From NCBI GenBank assembly GCA_044348005.1, contig JBIKTR010000004.1, forward strand, positions 1 to 64,000: 64,000 bases of DNA, written 5' to 3'. The notes under the pieces were generated by a model, which saw only the letters and a program-made list of their open reading frames with translations, was not told where the DNA came from and did no database searches. This document shows, piece by piece, positions 34,354 through 42,831 of this stretch (position 1 is its first letter; every line of letters begins with the position of its first letter). The position numbers and the translations under genes were made by a program. This DNA is from JAJTHC01 sp044348005. GTDB taxonomy: Bacteria; Cyanobacteriota; Vampirovibrionia; Vampirovibrionales; JAJTHC01.

Positions 34354-35580
34354 TTACAAACAAGTGTAACCGCTTAAAAGGGTTTCACCGTCCGCCAACT
34401 GAAGGCGTAAATCAGGCGAACCCACCAGGTCTTCAAGCGTTCGAACCACGGTGCCGTTTTCAGCATGGCTTAGCACACTATAGCCCCGACGCAAAATCGC
34501 AGTGGGGCTATAAGCATTCAATTCATCTTCCACACCAGCGAGCTGTTGTTCGGCTTGATTAAGTCGTACTTCTACAGCGTGCGCCAATCGTTGCGTGAAG
34601 TTGAGCAAGCTTTGTTCGGCTGTTGCCAGCTTGGGGGTGATTCGATCTAAGAGGCGTTGCCCCAGTTGAAAGGTATTTTCTTCACTCAGTAAGAGTTGAC
34701 GTTCGACTTGTTCACCCAGCCACTGGCCCGAATCCACCAGAAGTTCTTGCATTTTATAGCCATCTGGCACAAGGGTATCCGCAGCCATGGTGGGGGTGGC
34801 GGCTGAAAAATCGGCCACTGCATCTGCCAAGCCATAATCGGGTTCATGGCCAATGGCGCTGACAACAGGCAAGCGACAATCCGCGATGGCACGCACGACG
34901 GGTTCTTCGCTAAAGCAGAAAAGGTCTTCAAAGCTACCGCCTCCTCGAGCAACGATAATCGCATCGAGTTCTAAGGACTCCTCTTCTAAGGCGCGAATAC
35001 CTGTGGCGATTTCTTCACTGGCCCCTTCGCCCTGCACTTTGGCGGGGTATAACACAACATCCACAAAAGGGTTTTTATGTCGAATAACCCGCATCATATC
35101 GTGAATCACGGCCCCTGTAGAAGCCGTCACAATCCCGATTCTAAAGGGAAACTCAGGCAAGGCCTGCTTGCGAGATGCGTCAAACAAGCCTTCTGCGTTA
35201 AATTGAGCCTTCAACTGCTCATACGCCAGTTGTAGGCCCCCTAAACCGACAGGTTCGATTTTTTTGACCACCAGTGAATAGCTTCCGTTTGGGGCGTAAA
35301 GATCTAAATCACCCGTGGCGATGAGTTCCATGCCTTCTTCGAGTTTGAACTTGCTTTTGCTTGCGGTGCTGGCCCACATCACGGCGTTGATGCTTGCGGT
35401 GTCGTCTTTCAGCGTGAAGTACACATGCCCCCGACTAGAAGGCTTTAGATTAGACACTTCCCCACGCACAAGCAGGGTTCCCCCTAGAATGGGATCGGTT
35501 TTAATGGTGCGTTTTAAGTAGGCGGTGAGTTCGCTCACGCCGAAGGTTTTGGGTTCAAACTCTAGGGCAAGTTGCATCAT
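34354..35580 (-). CDS. xseA: Exodeoxyribonuclease VII large subunit
   Basis: Degrades single-stranded DNA. The 408-residue product shows the N-terminal OB fold (GEVSNLKPSSRGHVYFTLKD), the catalytic domain motif IGIVTASTGAVIHDM, then IIVARGGGSFEDLFCFSEE and VSAIGHEPDYGLADAVADF SAATP-type sequence, and a coiled-coil C-terminus. Slightly shorter than E. coli XseA (456). The small subunit gene xseB, usually adjacent, is not seen in the flanks. Confidence 0.94.
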   Translation of the reverse strand: MMQLALEFEPKTFGVSELTAYLKRTIKTDPILGGTLLVRGEVSNLKPSSRGHVYFTLKDDTASINAVMWASTASKSKFKLEEGMELIATGDLDLYAPNGSYSLVVKKIEPVGLGGLQLAYEQLKAQFNAEGLFDASRKQALPEFPFRIGIVTASTGAVIHDMMRVIRHKNPFVDVVLYPAKVQGEGASEEIATGIRALEEESLELDAIIVARGGGSFEDLFCFSEEPVVRAIADCRLPVVSAIGHEPDYGLADAVADFSAATPTMAADTLVPDGYKMQELLVDSGQWLGEQVERQLLLSEENTFQLGQRLLDRITPKLATAEQSLLNFTQRLAHAVEVRLNQAEQQLAGVEDELNAYSPTAILRRGYSVLSHAENGTVVRTLEDLVGSPDLRLQLADGETLLSGYTCL

Positions 35581-36010
35581 AAGACTTCTTTTTTGTTAGT
35601 GGAAACAAACTATTTAATCAGGGTTATTTTTAAACTACATTATTTTTTAGAAAATATCTAACCTTCAGCAATCGTAGCAGAAAAGTATTTTAGTTAAAAC
35701 AGTTTCAAGTCAACTCTTTCGATTGTAAAACCACTTTTGACAAAACACCAGAGGTGTTGTAGAATAAATGCTTAATGTTTTAATTAGATTCACGTAACGT
35801 TTTTTTTCTCAAATTCGACTCATCCCTTTCGCCGTCTTCTCTCGTTTTCGAATGTAACGACGCTTGGCACAATCCTCATTCCCCAAGGGTTTAATGCTGA
35901 TGTGACTTTGAATCCTAAAACGTGTGTGAATGAGTTACATCCGTGTGCTGAAGATCTACAAGCTTCGATTCATTCATTAGGTTTTTATTATATAGGTTTT
36001 GCATAATTGT
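35581..36010. other. Intergenic leader before the 36011 operon
   Basis: 430 nt without a supported gene. It holds the promoter at 35737 and then an untranslated leader of about 240 nt running to 36011, with the long T-rich stretch CGTTTTTTTTC (about 35797) and no clear hairpin-terminator. Confidence 0.5.
35737..35765 (+). promoter_or_regulatory. Consensus promoter with palindromic operator
   Basis: -35 TTGACA (35737-35742), 17-nt spacer, -10 TAGAAT (35760-35765): the best sigma-70-like promoter in the window. The spacer holds AACACCAGAGGTGTT, a perfect 6+6 inverted repeat with a 3-nt centre, well placed for a repressor. It would drive the two-gene operon at 36011. Confidence 0.75.
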
Positions 36011-37699
36011 ATGATGTCTATTAAGCAGTCGTCTCTTCATTACCATAGCCTTGCAAAGCCAAAAGCGGAACAAGATGAATCGCTTGAGCGAAGGGCTTCT
36101 TCGCCTTTGTTGACTCGCGCGGTGAATCTGGAAGCGTCTTCTTGCGATGCCTTTGAAGCCCAAGCCCCCGTGCCTGAACAAGCGCGTGAACAAGGCCATG
36201 AACAAAAAGGGAACATACGCAAAAAAGTCTCTCTAACCCAACGACTTAACCCCTTTAATCGACGAAAAAAACATCCGCAAAAACCTGAAAAGACAGAGGT
36301 GTCCCCCGAACTACTGACCTTGGCCGCGGCGGGTTACTTGTCCACCTTGAATCCCGCTTTGGCGGCGGGGTTGGCGTCTAAAATTGACTCGCAATTCTTT
36401 TGGGACTTTACGATTTTAGATTTTGTCGGCATGGGATTCCCACGTATTTCACGTTCCTTGCAACGAGGGGCCGTGCCGTATGATCCCCTAAAAGATCCTG
36501 AAGCCCAAAAACGAAGCGGGCTTGACAAATGGTTCTACATTCGACGAAAAAAGGCGGAAAATGCCAATTGGCCCAACTTAGGTGAAGAAATGATGAGAGA
36601 AATCCAAGCCGCCCCAGGTTCCTTGCTGGTGCCTGCCTTGGTATTTGGATTATTGCCGTTTGTGAGTCGAAACAAATACCTCAGCTGGACGGGGCGTCGC
36701 AACATGTTGATGAATGAACAAGATTTAATGCTCGAACATCAAAACTTACAACAGTTTCTCACTGAAACGACCCCCCTGCCCCCACGTTACTCACAAGAGG
36801 GCGCTTCACTAGAAGCCTTGGGCAAAGGCTATGTGGAACGGGTATTTAAAGGCATTCCAGAGCCTATGCGTCATGAACAAGTGGCGATTGAGATTAAGGG
36901 AAATGGGGTCATTAACCCCTATTATCATATGAGTAAAGGGCATTTGAAAACGCTACAAAAAGGCTTGAACGACGATGAACTATTTGGGCTTAAACAAGCG
37001 TTAAATCGCCATCCTCAACTCACCAAAACGTCTTCGCTGTCTTTAGAAAACGTGACCTTAACACAAGTGGTTCAGGCGATTGCCGAAGTACAAGGTAAGT
37101 TACTCGCCTTTGATGTTCAACACGGCGCAGGCTCCATGTTCTTCAACGCGAAACATCGTCAAGAACATGCGTTATTAACGGCTAAAATGCAGGCACTCTT
37201 CAACATTGCTGAAGCAACCGCAATGAAAGTCAACGCCATTCATTGCCCAGAAACCCGTATGCAACAACAAATGACGCATCTGCCCACGATGAATGGCACC
37301 ACCTACACCCCTAAAGCGATTTTACACCATTTACAAATGATGGACAAGGGCCGTGATTTAATGGTGGCCACCTTCCGTCGGTTTTTTGCTCATTCAAACA
37401 ACGGCAAAACTTTACAAGAAACGCTTAGCCAATCGTTAAATACGGCCAAAGCCACCAAAGCCTTCATCACCCTAGGCTCTTTTATGTGGATGATGAGTTG
37501 GTTGTGGTACCTGTCTCACGCCATTCAACGGGGGCGTGAATACCCCGCCAACCGCTTGGTCATGTTCAACAAGCCCACGCAAAAAAGCACGCAAGCCCCT
37601 GTTCCTTCAGAAGGCTTGCCTTTGACTAAGAAAGACGCCACCGCTGAACCTTTAAAGGTGATGCGTTCCACGCCAATTGAAGAGGGTAAAGCGTCATGA
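36011..37699 (+). CDS. Large unknown membrane-anchored protein, operon 1 gene A
   Basis: 562 residues from the ATG at 36011; a TTG at 35999 is also in frame. No recognised family. The N-terminus (to about 100) is polar, charged and Lys/Arg-rich. A hydrophobic stretch at about 100-135 (LLTLAAAGYLSTLNPALAAG) and another near 205-220 (SLLVPALVFGLLPFV) precede a long helical soluble region (about 225-480). A strong aromatic membrane helix at about 485-505 (SFMWMMSWLWYLSH) is followed by a Pro/Lys-rich tail. The next gene overlaps by 4 nt (ATGA), so the two products are probably made in fixed proportion. The architecture parallels the 57742/60018 pair. Confidence 0.7.
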   Translation: MMSIKQSSLHYHSLAKPKAEQDESLERRASSPLLTRAVNLEASSCDAFEAQAPVPEQAREQGHEQKGNIRKKVSLTQRLNPFNRRKKHPQKPEKTEVSPELLTLAAAGYLSTLNPALAAGLASKIDSQFFWDFTILDFVGMGFPRISRSLQRGAVPYDPLKDPEAQKRSGLDKWFYIRRKKAENANWPNLGEEMMREIQAAPGSLLVPALVFGLLPFVSRNKYLSWTGRRNMLMNEQDLMLEHQNLQQFLTETTPLPPRYSQEGASLEALGKGYVERVFKGIPEPMRHEQVAIEIKGNGVINPYYHMSKGHLKTLQKGLNDDELFGLKQALNRHPQLTKTSSLSLENVTLTQVVQAIAEVQGKLLAFDVQHGAGSMFFNAKHRQEHALLTAKMQALFNIAEATAMKVNAIHCPETRMQQQMTHLPTMNGTTYTPKAILHHLQMMDKGRDLMVATFRRFFAHSNNGKTLQETLSQSLNTAKATKAFITLGSFMWMMSWLWYLSHAIQRGREYPANRLVMFNKPTQKSTQAPVPSEGLPLTKKDATAEPLKVMRSTPIEEGKAS

Positions 37700-39543
37700 A
37701 GCCGTCGAATCCTTCCACCCCACATAACAACCTTTTCGTTAATGCGCTGAACCATTTTTATTATGAGGATGTCAAGAGCATTCCAAGTCGCGGTCGTAAC
37801 TTGGCCGAACGCTTGAACGCCCAAGCACGTAATACAGACAATGTGGCGTCTAAAGCAGTGCAAAAAACAACCGCACAAATTACGTCACTATTGACGGATA
37901 GCGTTGAATTCGCCAAATTTGAAAAAACCCCCGAACTCTTTGGTGCCACCATTCCGAAACTGCCTTTGACGTTCTTAATTTTAATGTTTTTTGGTTCCAT
38001 GATGCCGGCCCGCATGCATTCAGAATACTTAAGGGCTCCAGCCTTGGATGAAAATCAAGACGGCATTGCCGAAGGCCATGACTACCGTGCCATTCGAGAT
38101 GTACTGATTCGAGATGTGCTGTCTATTTCACTCTTCTTATTTGCTTTAGAACCTGTGAAACAAGCGATGCTTGCCAAAAAACAAAAAGACGGCACCTTAT
38201 TTAGTTTGGGTTATAGCCCAAAGCACAATAACTTAATGCTCATGTACGGAAGCCTGAACCCTCGTAAGCCGCAACATTCCATTTCTTACCCCAACATTGA
38301 AGAAATCTATAACCTTACGCCACAAGCCCCTGAAACGTTGGCCAAACTCGCGGCCATGCACAAAGCCAACAATAATCTCGCTAAACCTATGCAAGATTAC
38401 CTTCAAGCGTACCCCCTGTGGCAGAAGGAAAACGCGTCGTTTTTAAAGGTGTTACAAGATCCCCATGCAACCCCAGAAGAACAAGCCAAAGCACGTTTTA
38501 TGCTTCAATTTTCAGACGCCCTAAAAACAAAGGGGCAGAGCCTTCTAGCGCATACGCAAGAATTAGGCAGCGCCAAAACGCATTTGCGTACCCATCTTTA
38601 TGAAGCCGTAAGCGGATTACCAGCTGAAGCAGGTGCAACGACGATGCGTCGTCAAACCCTCAATGCGGATTCGGATACCTTGATTCGTCGCTTATTTGAA
38701 CTACCAGGGCTTGAAAAAATGGAAGCCGTTCAAAAATTAGATTTAGAGGCGTTAAACTCTATTTTAGAACAAGATCTTGAAGCCCTTGGTGAAAAAATTA
38801 AGGTTCAAGCCTTAGTTAATCTCCCTGACGCGCAGTCGTATTTGGCGCCTGCCACCCGAAGCGCAGATTACACCAGATTTAAAGCGCATGTAGACTTGGC
38901 CATGAAACAGGGAGATATAGGGGCCTTCCATCTCATGGCGGACAAAGCCATGAACTACCAGCATTTTATTGATGTCTGTACCCGACAAGTCCTCTCAAGT
39001 CATCCCACCTCTTCTGAAGGCAAGCCCTTAAGCTATTCACATGTGTTTAACACCCTTAAAAATGAACATTTTGCTCAGCTAGAAGACAGCATCGCGTCCT
39101 ACAGAGCAGGGCAAAACCTCTTAGATGCGTTGAAGTCTGAACATGGAGAGGGGATCTTAACCCACTTTAAAGCCATGTATACCCATTCAGCCAATGCCAT
39201 GAAGCAAGTCGATGCCTTGGATGCCAGCGTGAAGCAACTCCAACACGAAGGGGCTAGGTACTTAAAAACGTCCTTTAACTTTTTGGGTACTCAAATACCG
39301 CTCCCTGCGGTGGATTGGTTCAAGAAACAACTCAAACTCCAGACCCTTCAATCCTTAGATGTTCGGCGTATTCTCTCAGAATCCGCCCGAAATATGCGTT
39401 CCCCTGTCGATTCAATCGGCTACGTTTTAGTGGCGGCATGTATTGGGTTTTTCCCCGTATGGTTAAATCAAGTCGTCACTGAAACCGAATATCGCCTAAA
39501 AAAAGCAAAAGATGCTCCAGCGAAACAGGAACCGTCTTTATAA
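37696..39543 (+). CDS. Large unknown membrane-anchored protein, operon 1 gene B
   Basis: 615 residues; starts in the ATGA overlap with gene A and has GAGGG 9 nt upstream. No family recognised. A hydrophobic helix at about 90-105 (LPLTFLILMFFGSMM) and another near 140-155 (LSISLFLFALEPV) are followed by a distinctive segment LFSLGYSPKHNNLMLMYGSL, a long helical domain (about 200-560) and a C-terminal helix at about 570-590 (YVLVAACIGFFPVWLN) with a Lys-rich tail. The stretch DENQDGIAEGHD resembles a calcium-loop but is isolated. It presumably acts with gene A in the inner membrane (inference). Confidence 0.7.
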   Translation: MKPSNPSTPHNNLFVNALNHFYYEDVKSIPSRGRNLAERLNAQARNTDNVASKAVQKTTAQITSLLTDSVEFAKFEKTPELFGATIPKLPLTFLILMFFGSMMPARMHSEYLRAPALDENQDGIAEGHDYRAIRDVLIRDVLSISLFLFALEPVKQAMLAKKQKDGTLFSLGYSPKHNNLMLMYGSLNPRKPQHSISYPNIEEIYNLTPQAPETLAKLAAMHKANNNLAKPMQDYLQAYPLWQKENASFLKVLQDPHATPEEQAKARFMLQFSDALKTKGQSLLAHTQELGSAKTHLRTHLYEAVSGLPAEAGATTMRRQTLNADSDTLIRRLFELPGLEKMEAVQKLDLEALNSILEQDLEALGEKIKVQALVNLPDAQSYLAPATRSADYTRFKAHVDLAMKQGDIGAFHLMADKAMNYQHFIDVCTRQVLSSHPTSSEGKPLSYSHVFNTLKNEHFAQLEDSIASYRAGQNLLDALKSEHGEGILTHFKAMYTHSANAMKQVDALDASVKQLQHEGARYLKTSFNFLGTQIPLPAVDWFKKQLKLQTLQSLDVRRILSESARNMRSPVDSIGYVLVAACIGFFPVWLNQVVTETEYRLKKAKDAPAKQEPSL

Positions 39544-39642
39544 TGCTTTAGCCTATCATCAAATTAGCTAAAGTTTACCAGCCCCCACTATATATCTATG
39601 CTAAACTGTTCGATATGTTCACTTTGAAAAGGACACAAACCC

Positions 39643-40710
39643 ATGTACACAGGCATTTTAAATCAGTATCAAGAACTCTACGGCTTTGCGGAAGACTACC
39701 CTGTTGTTAGCCTCCATGAAGGCAACACGCCGTTGATCCCTGCCCTGCGACTCGCCAACTGCTTGGGCGTGGAAGGCTTGAAAGTCTACCTCAAATACGA
39801 AGGCTTAAACCCCACAGGCAGTTTTAAGGATCGTGGCATGACCTATGCTGTGTCCCAAGCCAAGTTCGACGGTGCTGAAACGGTGGTGTGTGCGTCTACA
39901 GGCAATACGTCTGCCGCCTGTGCCGCCTATGCCACACGTGCCAGATTAAAATCGCTGGTGATTATTCCTGAAGGCAAAATCGCTTTAGGCAAGTTGAGCC
40001 AAGCCCTGATGTACGGTGCCAGCATCATTGAAATTGCGGGTAATTTCGACCAAGCCCTCAACATTGTGCGCATGCTGGGGGAACGTGACAAACGCCTTGC
40101 GGTGGTCAATTCCATTAACCCGTACCGTATTTTAGGGCAACAATCAGGGGCGTGGGAAATCTGCGATGCCCTTGGTCAAGCCCCCGATCAATTCTTCATT
40201 CCTGTAGGCAATGCAGGCAACATTACGGCGTATTGGGCAGGTTTTAAGAAGTATCACGACTTGGGTAAAATCGACCAGCTCCCCGTGATGATGGGCTACC
40301 AAGCCGAAGGGGCAGCCCCGATCGTGCGTGGCCATGCGGTGGAACAGCCTGAAACGGTGGCCACCGCCATTCGCATTGGCAACCCAGCCAGTTGGCAAGG
40401 GGCAACCGATGCCAGAGACCAAAGCGGTGGACACATTGATTTAGTCACGGATGCGGACATTTTAGGGGCGTATTCATGTCTCGCTCGGCATGAAGGCGTG
40501 TTTTGCGAGCCTGCATCCGCAGCGAGTGTGGCGGGTTTAATGAAAGCCTGTGCCCAAGGGCGTGTGAAGCCTCATTCGACGGTGGTGTGTATTTTAACAG
40601 GCAACGGCTTGAAGGATCCGGATAATGCGGTGTTGGTCGGCACGAAAGAGGTGGCTCGGGTGAGTCTGCCTGCAGACGAATCCGCCATTTGCGAGTATCT
40701 GGGGGTTTAG
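39643..40710 (+). CDS. thrC: Threonine synthase
   Basis: A PLP enzyme converting phosphohomoserine to threonine. The 355-residue protein has the PLP lysine K62 in NPTGSFKDRGMTYAV, the glycine-rich phosphate loop (PVGNAGNITAYWAGF) and CASTGNTSAACAAYA. Length fits the short class found in Gram-positives and cyanobacteria. GAAAAGGA precedes the ATG at 39643. Monocistronic. Confidence 0.94.
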   Translation: MYTGILNQYQELYGFAEDYPVVSLHEGNTPLIPALRLANCLGVEGLKVYLKYEGLNPTGSFKDRGMTYAVSQAKFDGAETVVCASTGNTSAACAAYATRARLKSLVIIPEGKIALGKLSQALMYGASIIEIAGNFDQALNIVRMLGERDKRLAVVNSINPYRILGQQSGAWEICDALGQAPDQFFIPVGNAGNITAYWAGFKKYHDLGKIDQLPVMMGYQAEGAAPIVRGHAVEQPETVATAIRIGNPASWQGATDARDQSGGHIDLVTDADILGAYSCLARHEGVFCEPASAASVAGLMKACAQGRVKPHSTVVCILTGNGLKDPDNAVLVGTKEVARVSLPADESAICEYLGV

Positions 40711-40750
40711 GGGTATCACTTAACTAATTTTTCAGAGAGTTTAAACAGTA

Positions 40751-41722
40751 ATGAAAAAAAGATCCTGTGGTTCCATTAAAGTTTTACTTTTACAGAAGTC
40801 AAGAGAGGCTGCTTTATCAGCAGTTCAGATTTTTAACAATCCTAATATTACGTTTAAATCTGAAACATATATTGTACTTATGATAATCGCATGGACTTAT
40901 CTACATCATGCTTTTTTTAAAGAACATAAAATAGATTATAGATATAGAGATACCTCAAAGAGTAACGGTAAGAAAGTTGTCTATAAAAAAAGAGAAGACG
41001 ACTACCTTTATTGGGACTTGAGCCATTGTATTAAACATGAACAAAGCCCATTAAGCGAGGCTTGTAAAAATAATTTAAAGTTTTTAATTGGTTTAAGAAA
41101 TAAAGTTGAACATAAAATGATTAAAGATTTGGATGATGCTGTTAGTGCTAGACTTCAAGCATGCTGTCTTAACTTTAATAAATATATAAAAGAATTATTT
41201 GGGGAAAAATACTCCATTCACAATCATCTCACTTTTTCTCTCCAGTTCTCTAAACTTAACACTGAACAAAGAAGTTTAATAAAAGAGTATGACCTCCCTG
41301 AAACTATTGAGTCCTATATTGAGAAATTTGATTCTAATTTAAAACCTGATGAATATAATAATGATGAGTTTGCTATTCGGTATCTGTTCGTACCTAAACA
41401 AGCAAACCGAATAGGACAAGCAGACAAAGCAATAGAGTTTTTAAAAAAAGATTCAACTCTTACGGAAGAACTTAACAAACAATATGTTATATCAAAAGAA
41501 GTAGAGAAACCTAAATTTAAACCTAAGAAAATTGTAAGCATGATGAAGGAATTAGGTTTTAATTTTGCAATGAAAGATTTTACTACTTTATGGCAAAACC
41601 ACAAAGCTAAAGGCAATCCACAATATGGCGTATTTGTTTCTGAAAACAACTGGTATTGGTATCAAACATGGGTAGACAAAGTAAAAAAAGAGTGTGAAGA
41701 AAATCGAGAGAATCTAAAATAG
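40751..41722 (+). CDS. DUF3644-type protein, AT-rich, probably acquired
   Basis: 323 residues. The N-terminal half matches my recollection of DUF3644: LLLQKSREAALSAVQIFNNP, FKSETYIVLMIIAWTYLHHA, a tyrosine/charge-rich segment and LIGLRNKVEHKMI, a helical R...H motif of HEPN-like type. The C-terminal third (about 250-320) has a winged-helix-like DUF appearance ending in GVFVSENNWYWYQTWVDKV. Base composition and codon use are clearly more AT-rich than every neighbour, which indicates transfer. DUF3644 genes are often found near defence and restriction loci; here none is adjacent. Functional role unknown. Confidence 0.72.
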   Translation: MKKRSCGSIKVLLLQKSREAALSAVQIFNNPNITFKSETYIVLMIIAWTYLHHAFFKEHKIDYRYRDTSKSNGKKVVYKKREDDYLYWDLSHCIKHEQSPLSEACKNNLKFLIGLRNKVEHKMIKDLDDAVSARLQACCLNFNKYIKELFGEKYSIHNHLTFSLQFSKLNTEQRSLIKEYDLPETIESYIEKFDSNLKPDEYNNDEFAIRYLFVPKQANRIGQADKAIEFLKKDSTLTEELNKQYVISKEVEKPKFKPKKIVSMMKELGFNFAMKDFTTLWQNHKAKGNPQYGVFVSENNWYWYQTWVDKVKKECEENRENLK

Positions 41723-41965
41723 CTTATATGAAAGGAAACAAGTCTATGACCAACATTCACTAGATGCAGCGCTTTGAAAGACTATATTTACGAGAAGTAA
41801 AAGCATAAATTGTTTTGAGGACTTTCCCCATGGAGTTCACCGATTAGGGGGCTAAAGAATGCTTGCCCCCCCCGACTGCCTTGAAGAAAGAGACCATAGA
41901 CCCTTTTATCTATCCAACACTATATTTGGTATGATGCTATTTTTCTGTCGCTTCAACATGTAAAA
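41723..41965. other. Intergenic, gene remnant possible
   Basis: No supported gene. A strong ribosome-binding site (AAAGGAAAC) precedes ATG at 41746, but the frame ends after five codons (MTNIH), which looks like a broken gene start or a minimal upstream frame. A C8 run lies near 41867. Confidence 0.35.
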
Positions 41966-42325
41966 AAATCGTGCACTTTAGCCACTGGGCAAAGCGCTAA
42001 AAAATAGGGTATACTGAAAAAGAGTGGCTTTTTTCAACAGCCCTTCACAACCCAGCAAATTCCTTGAAAATCGAGTAAAAAAACCGACTTTCGTGGCCAG
42101 AAAACGGACTTTCGTGGCCAGAAAACGGACTTTCGTGGCCAGAAAACGGACTTTCGTGGCCAGAAAACGGACTTTCGTGGCCAGAAAACGGACTTTTGTG
42201 GCCAGAAAATAGACTTTCGTGGCCAGAAAACGGACTTTCGTGGCCAGAAAACGGACTTTTGTGGCCAGAAAATAGACTTTTGTGGCCAGAAAATAGACTT
42301 TTCGACACACGAAATTAGGCCATTT
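41966..42325 (+). repeat. Tandem-repeat element, copy 2 (10 x 21 bp)
   Basis: The left flank (41966-42083) is nearly identical to 12409-12524, including AGCCACT (41980)/AGTGGCT (42023) with six T after it and TATACT (42010-42015). Ten full 21-bp units (42084-42293) and a partial eleventh (42294) follow, then CGACACACGAAATTAGG. Compared with copy 1, one extra base lies between flank and array and an in-frame TAA interrupts the frame open in copy 1, arguing against a conserved peptide. It lies between the AT-rich DUF3644 gene and rpmG. Confidence 0.9.
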
Positions 42326-42429
42326 TTACATCGCTGGCAGGGGGGCAGGCGAGAGGGTTGACGTTTTTATGGCTATAACATTTACTCGCGGATGAATCAC
42401 TAAGGCCTGTGACGTTGATTGAAAATGGC

Positions 42430-42458
42430 TTGACGTTACCCTGTTTTTAAGTGATACT
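42430..42458 (+). promoter_or_regulatory. Promoter of rpmG-tRNA-Trp
   Basis: -35 TTGACG (42430-42435), 17-nt spacer, -10 GATACT (42453-42458). Confidence 0.65.
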
Positions 42459-42506
42459 ATAAATACCTTCTGATTTGTACCGCTTTAATTCTGGAGTCTT
42501 GCACCC

Positions 42507-42668
42507 ATGGGCTTAAAAGTAAAACGCAAAATTACCCTTGCCTGCAATGATTGCCAAGAACGAAACTATCAAACCGTTAAAAATCAGCAGGTGCATCGTG
42601 AACGCTTGGAAATGAATAAGTTCTGCCCCAAATGTCGTTCACACACCTTGCATAAAGAAACGAAGTAA
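42507..42668 (+). CDS. rpmG: 50S ribosomal protein L33, zinc-ribbon type
   Basis: A short gene of 53 residues: MGLKVKRKITLACNDCQERN..., ending FCPKCRSHTLHKETK. It has two CxxC knuckles (C13/C16 and C40/C43) that bind zinc, so it is the C+ paralogue of the zinc-free L33 at 30289. GGAG about 10 nt before the ATG. It is followed 19 nt later by tRNA-Trp, the normal rpmG-trnW arrangement, but secE-nusG do not follow. Confidence 0.95.
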   Translation: MGLKVKRKITLACNDCQERNYQTVKNQQVHRERLEMNKFCPKCRSHTLHKETK

Positions 42669-42687
42669 CGCTTCATTGTTCTAAAAT

Positions 42688-42760
42688 GCGTCCCTAGTTC
42701 AGTTGGTAGAACGTCGGTCTCCAAAGCCGAATGTCGTGGGTTCAAGTCCTACGGGGCGCG
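42688..42760 (+). tRNA. tRNA-Trp (anticodon CCA)
   Basis: Complete cloverleaf: acceptor GCGTCCC/GGGGCGC, D arm GTTC/GAAC, anticodon stem TCGGT/GCCGA with loop CTCCAAA (anticodon CCA), T arm GTGGG/CCTAC with loop TTCAAGT, discriminator G. CCA not encoded. Co-transcribed with rpmG. Confidence 0.96.
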
Positions 42761-42771
42761 TTTTTCATTTT

Positions 42772-42817
42772 AAATAACAATGCCCCTTTTCTTATACGAA
42801 AAGAGGCATTGTTATTT
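42772..42817. terminator. Bidirectional terminator between tRNA-Trp and slipin
   Basis: A 20-bp stem with one mismatch: AAATAACAATGCC... (42772-42791) and GGCATTGTTATTT... (42798-42817), a 6-nt loop. A/T tracts flank both sides, so it can end the rpmG-tRNA transcript and the slipin transcript. Confidence 0.88.
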
Positions 42818-42831
42818 CAAAGTATACGTCC

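Noticed and set aside
38041..38076. EF-hand in the operon 1 gene B product
   Set aside because: DENQDGIAEGHD resembles the loop, but the final Glu ligand is missing and no paired hand exists.
41978..42310. Minus-strand repeat protein over array 2
   Set aside because: The same tail peptide is joined to different repeat frames in the two copies; explained by DNA-level conservation of the flank.
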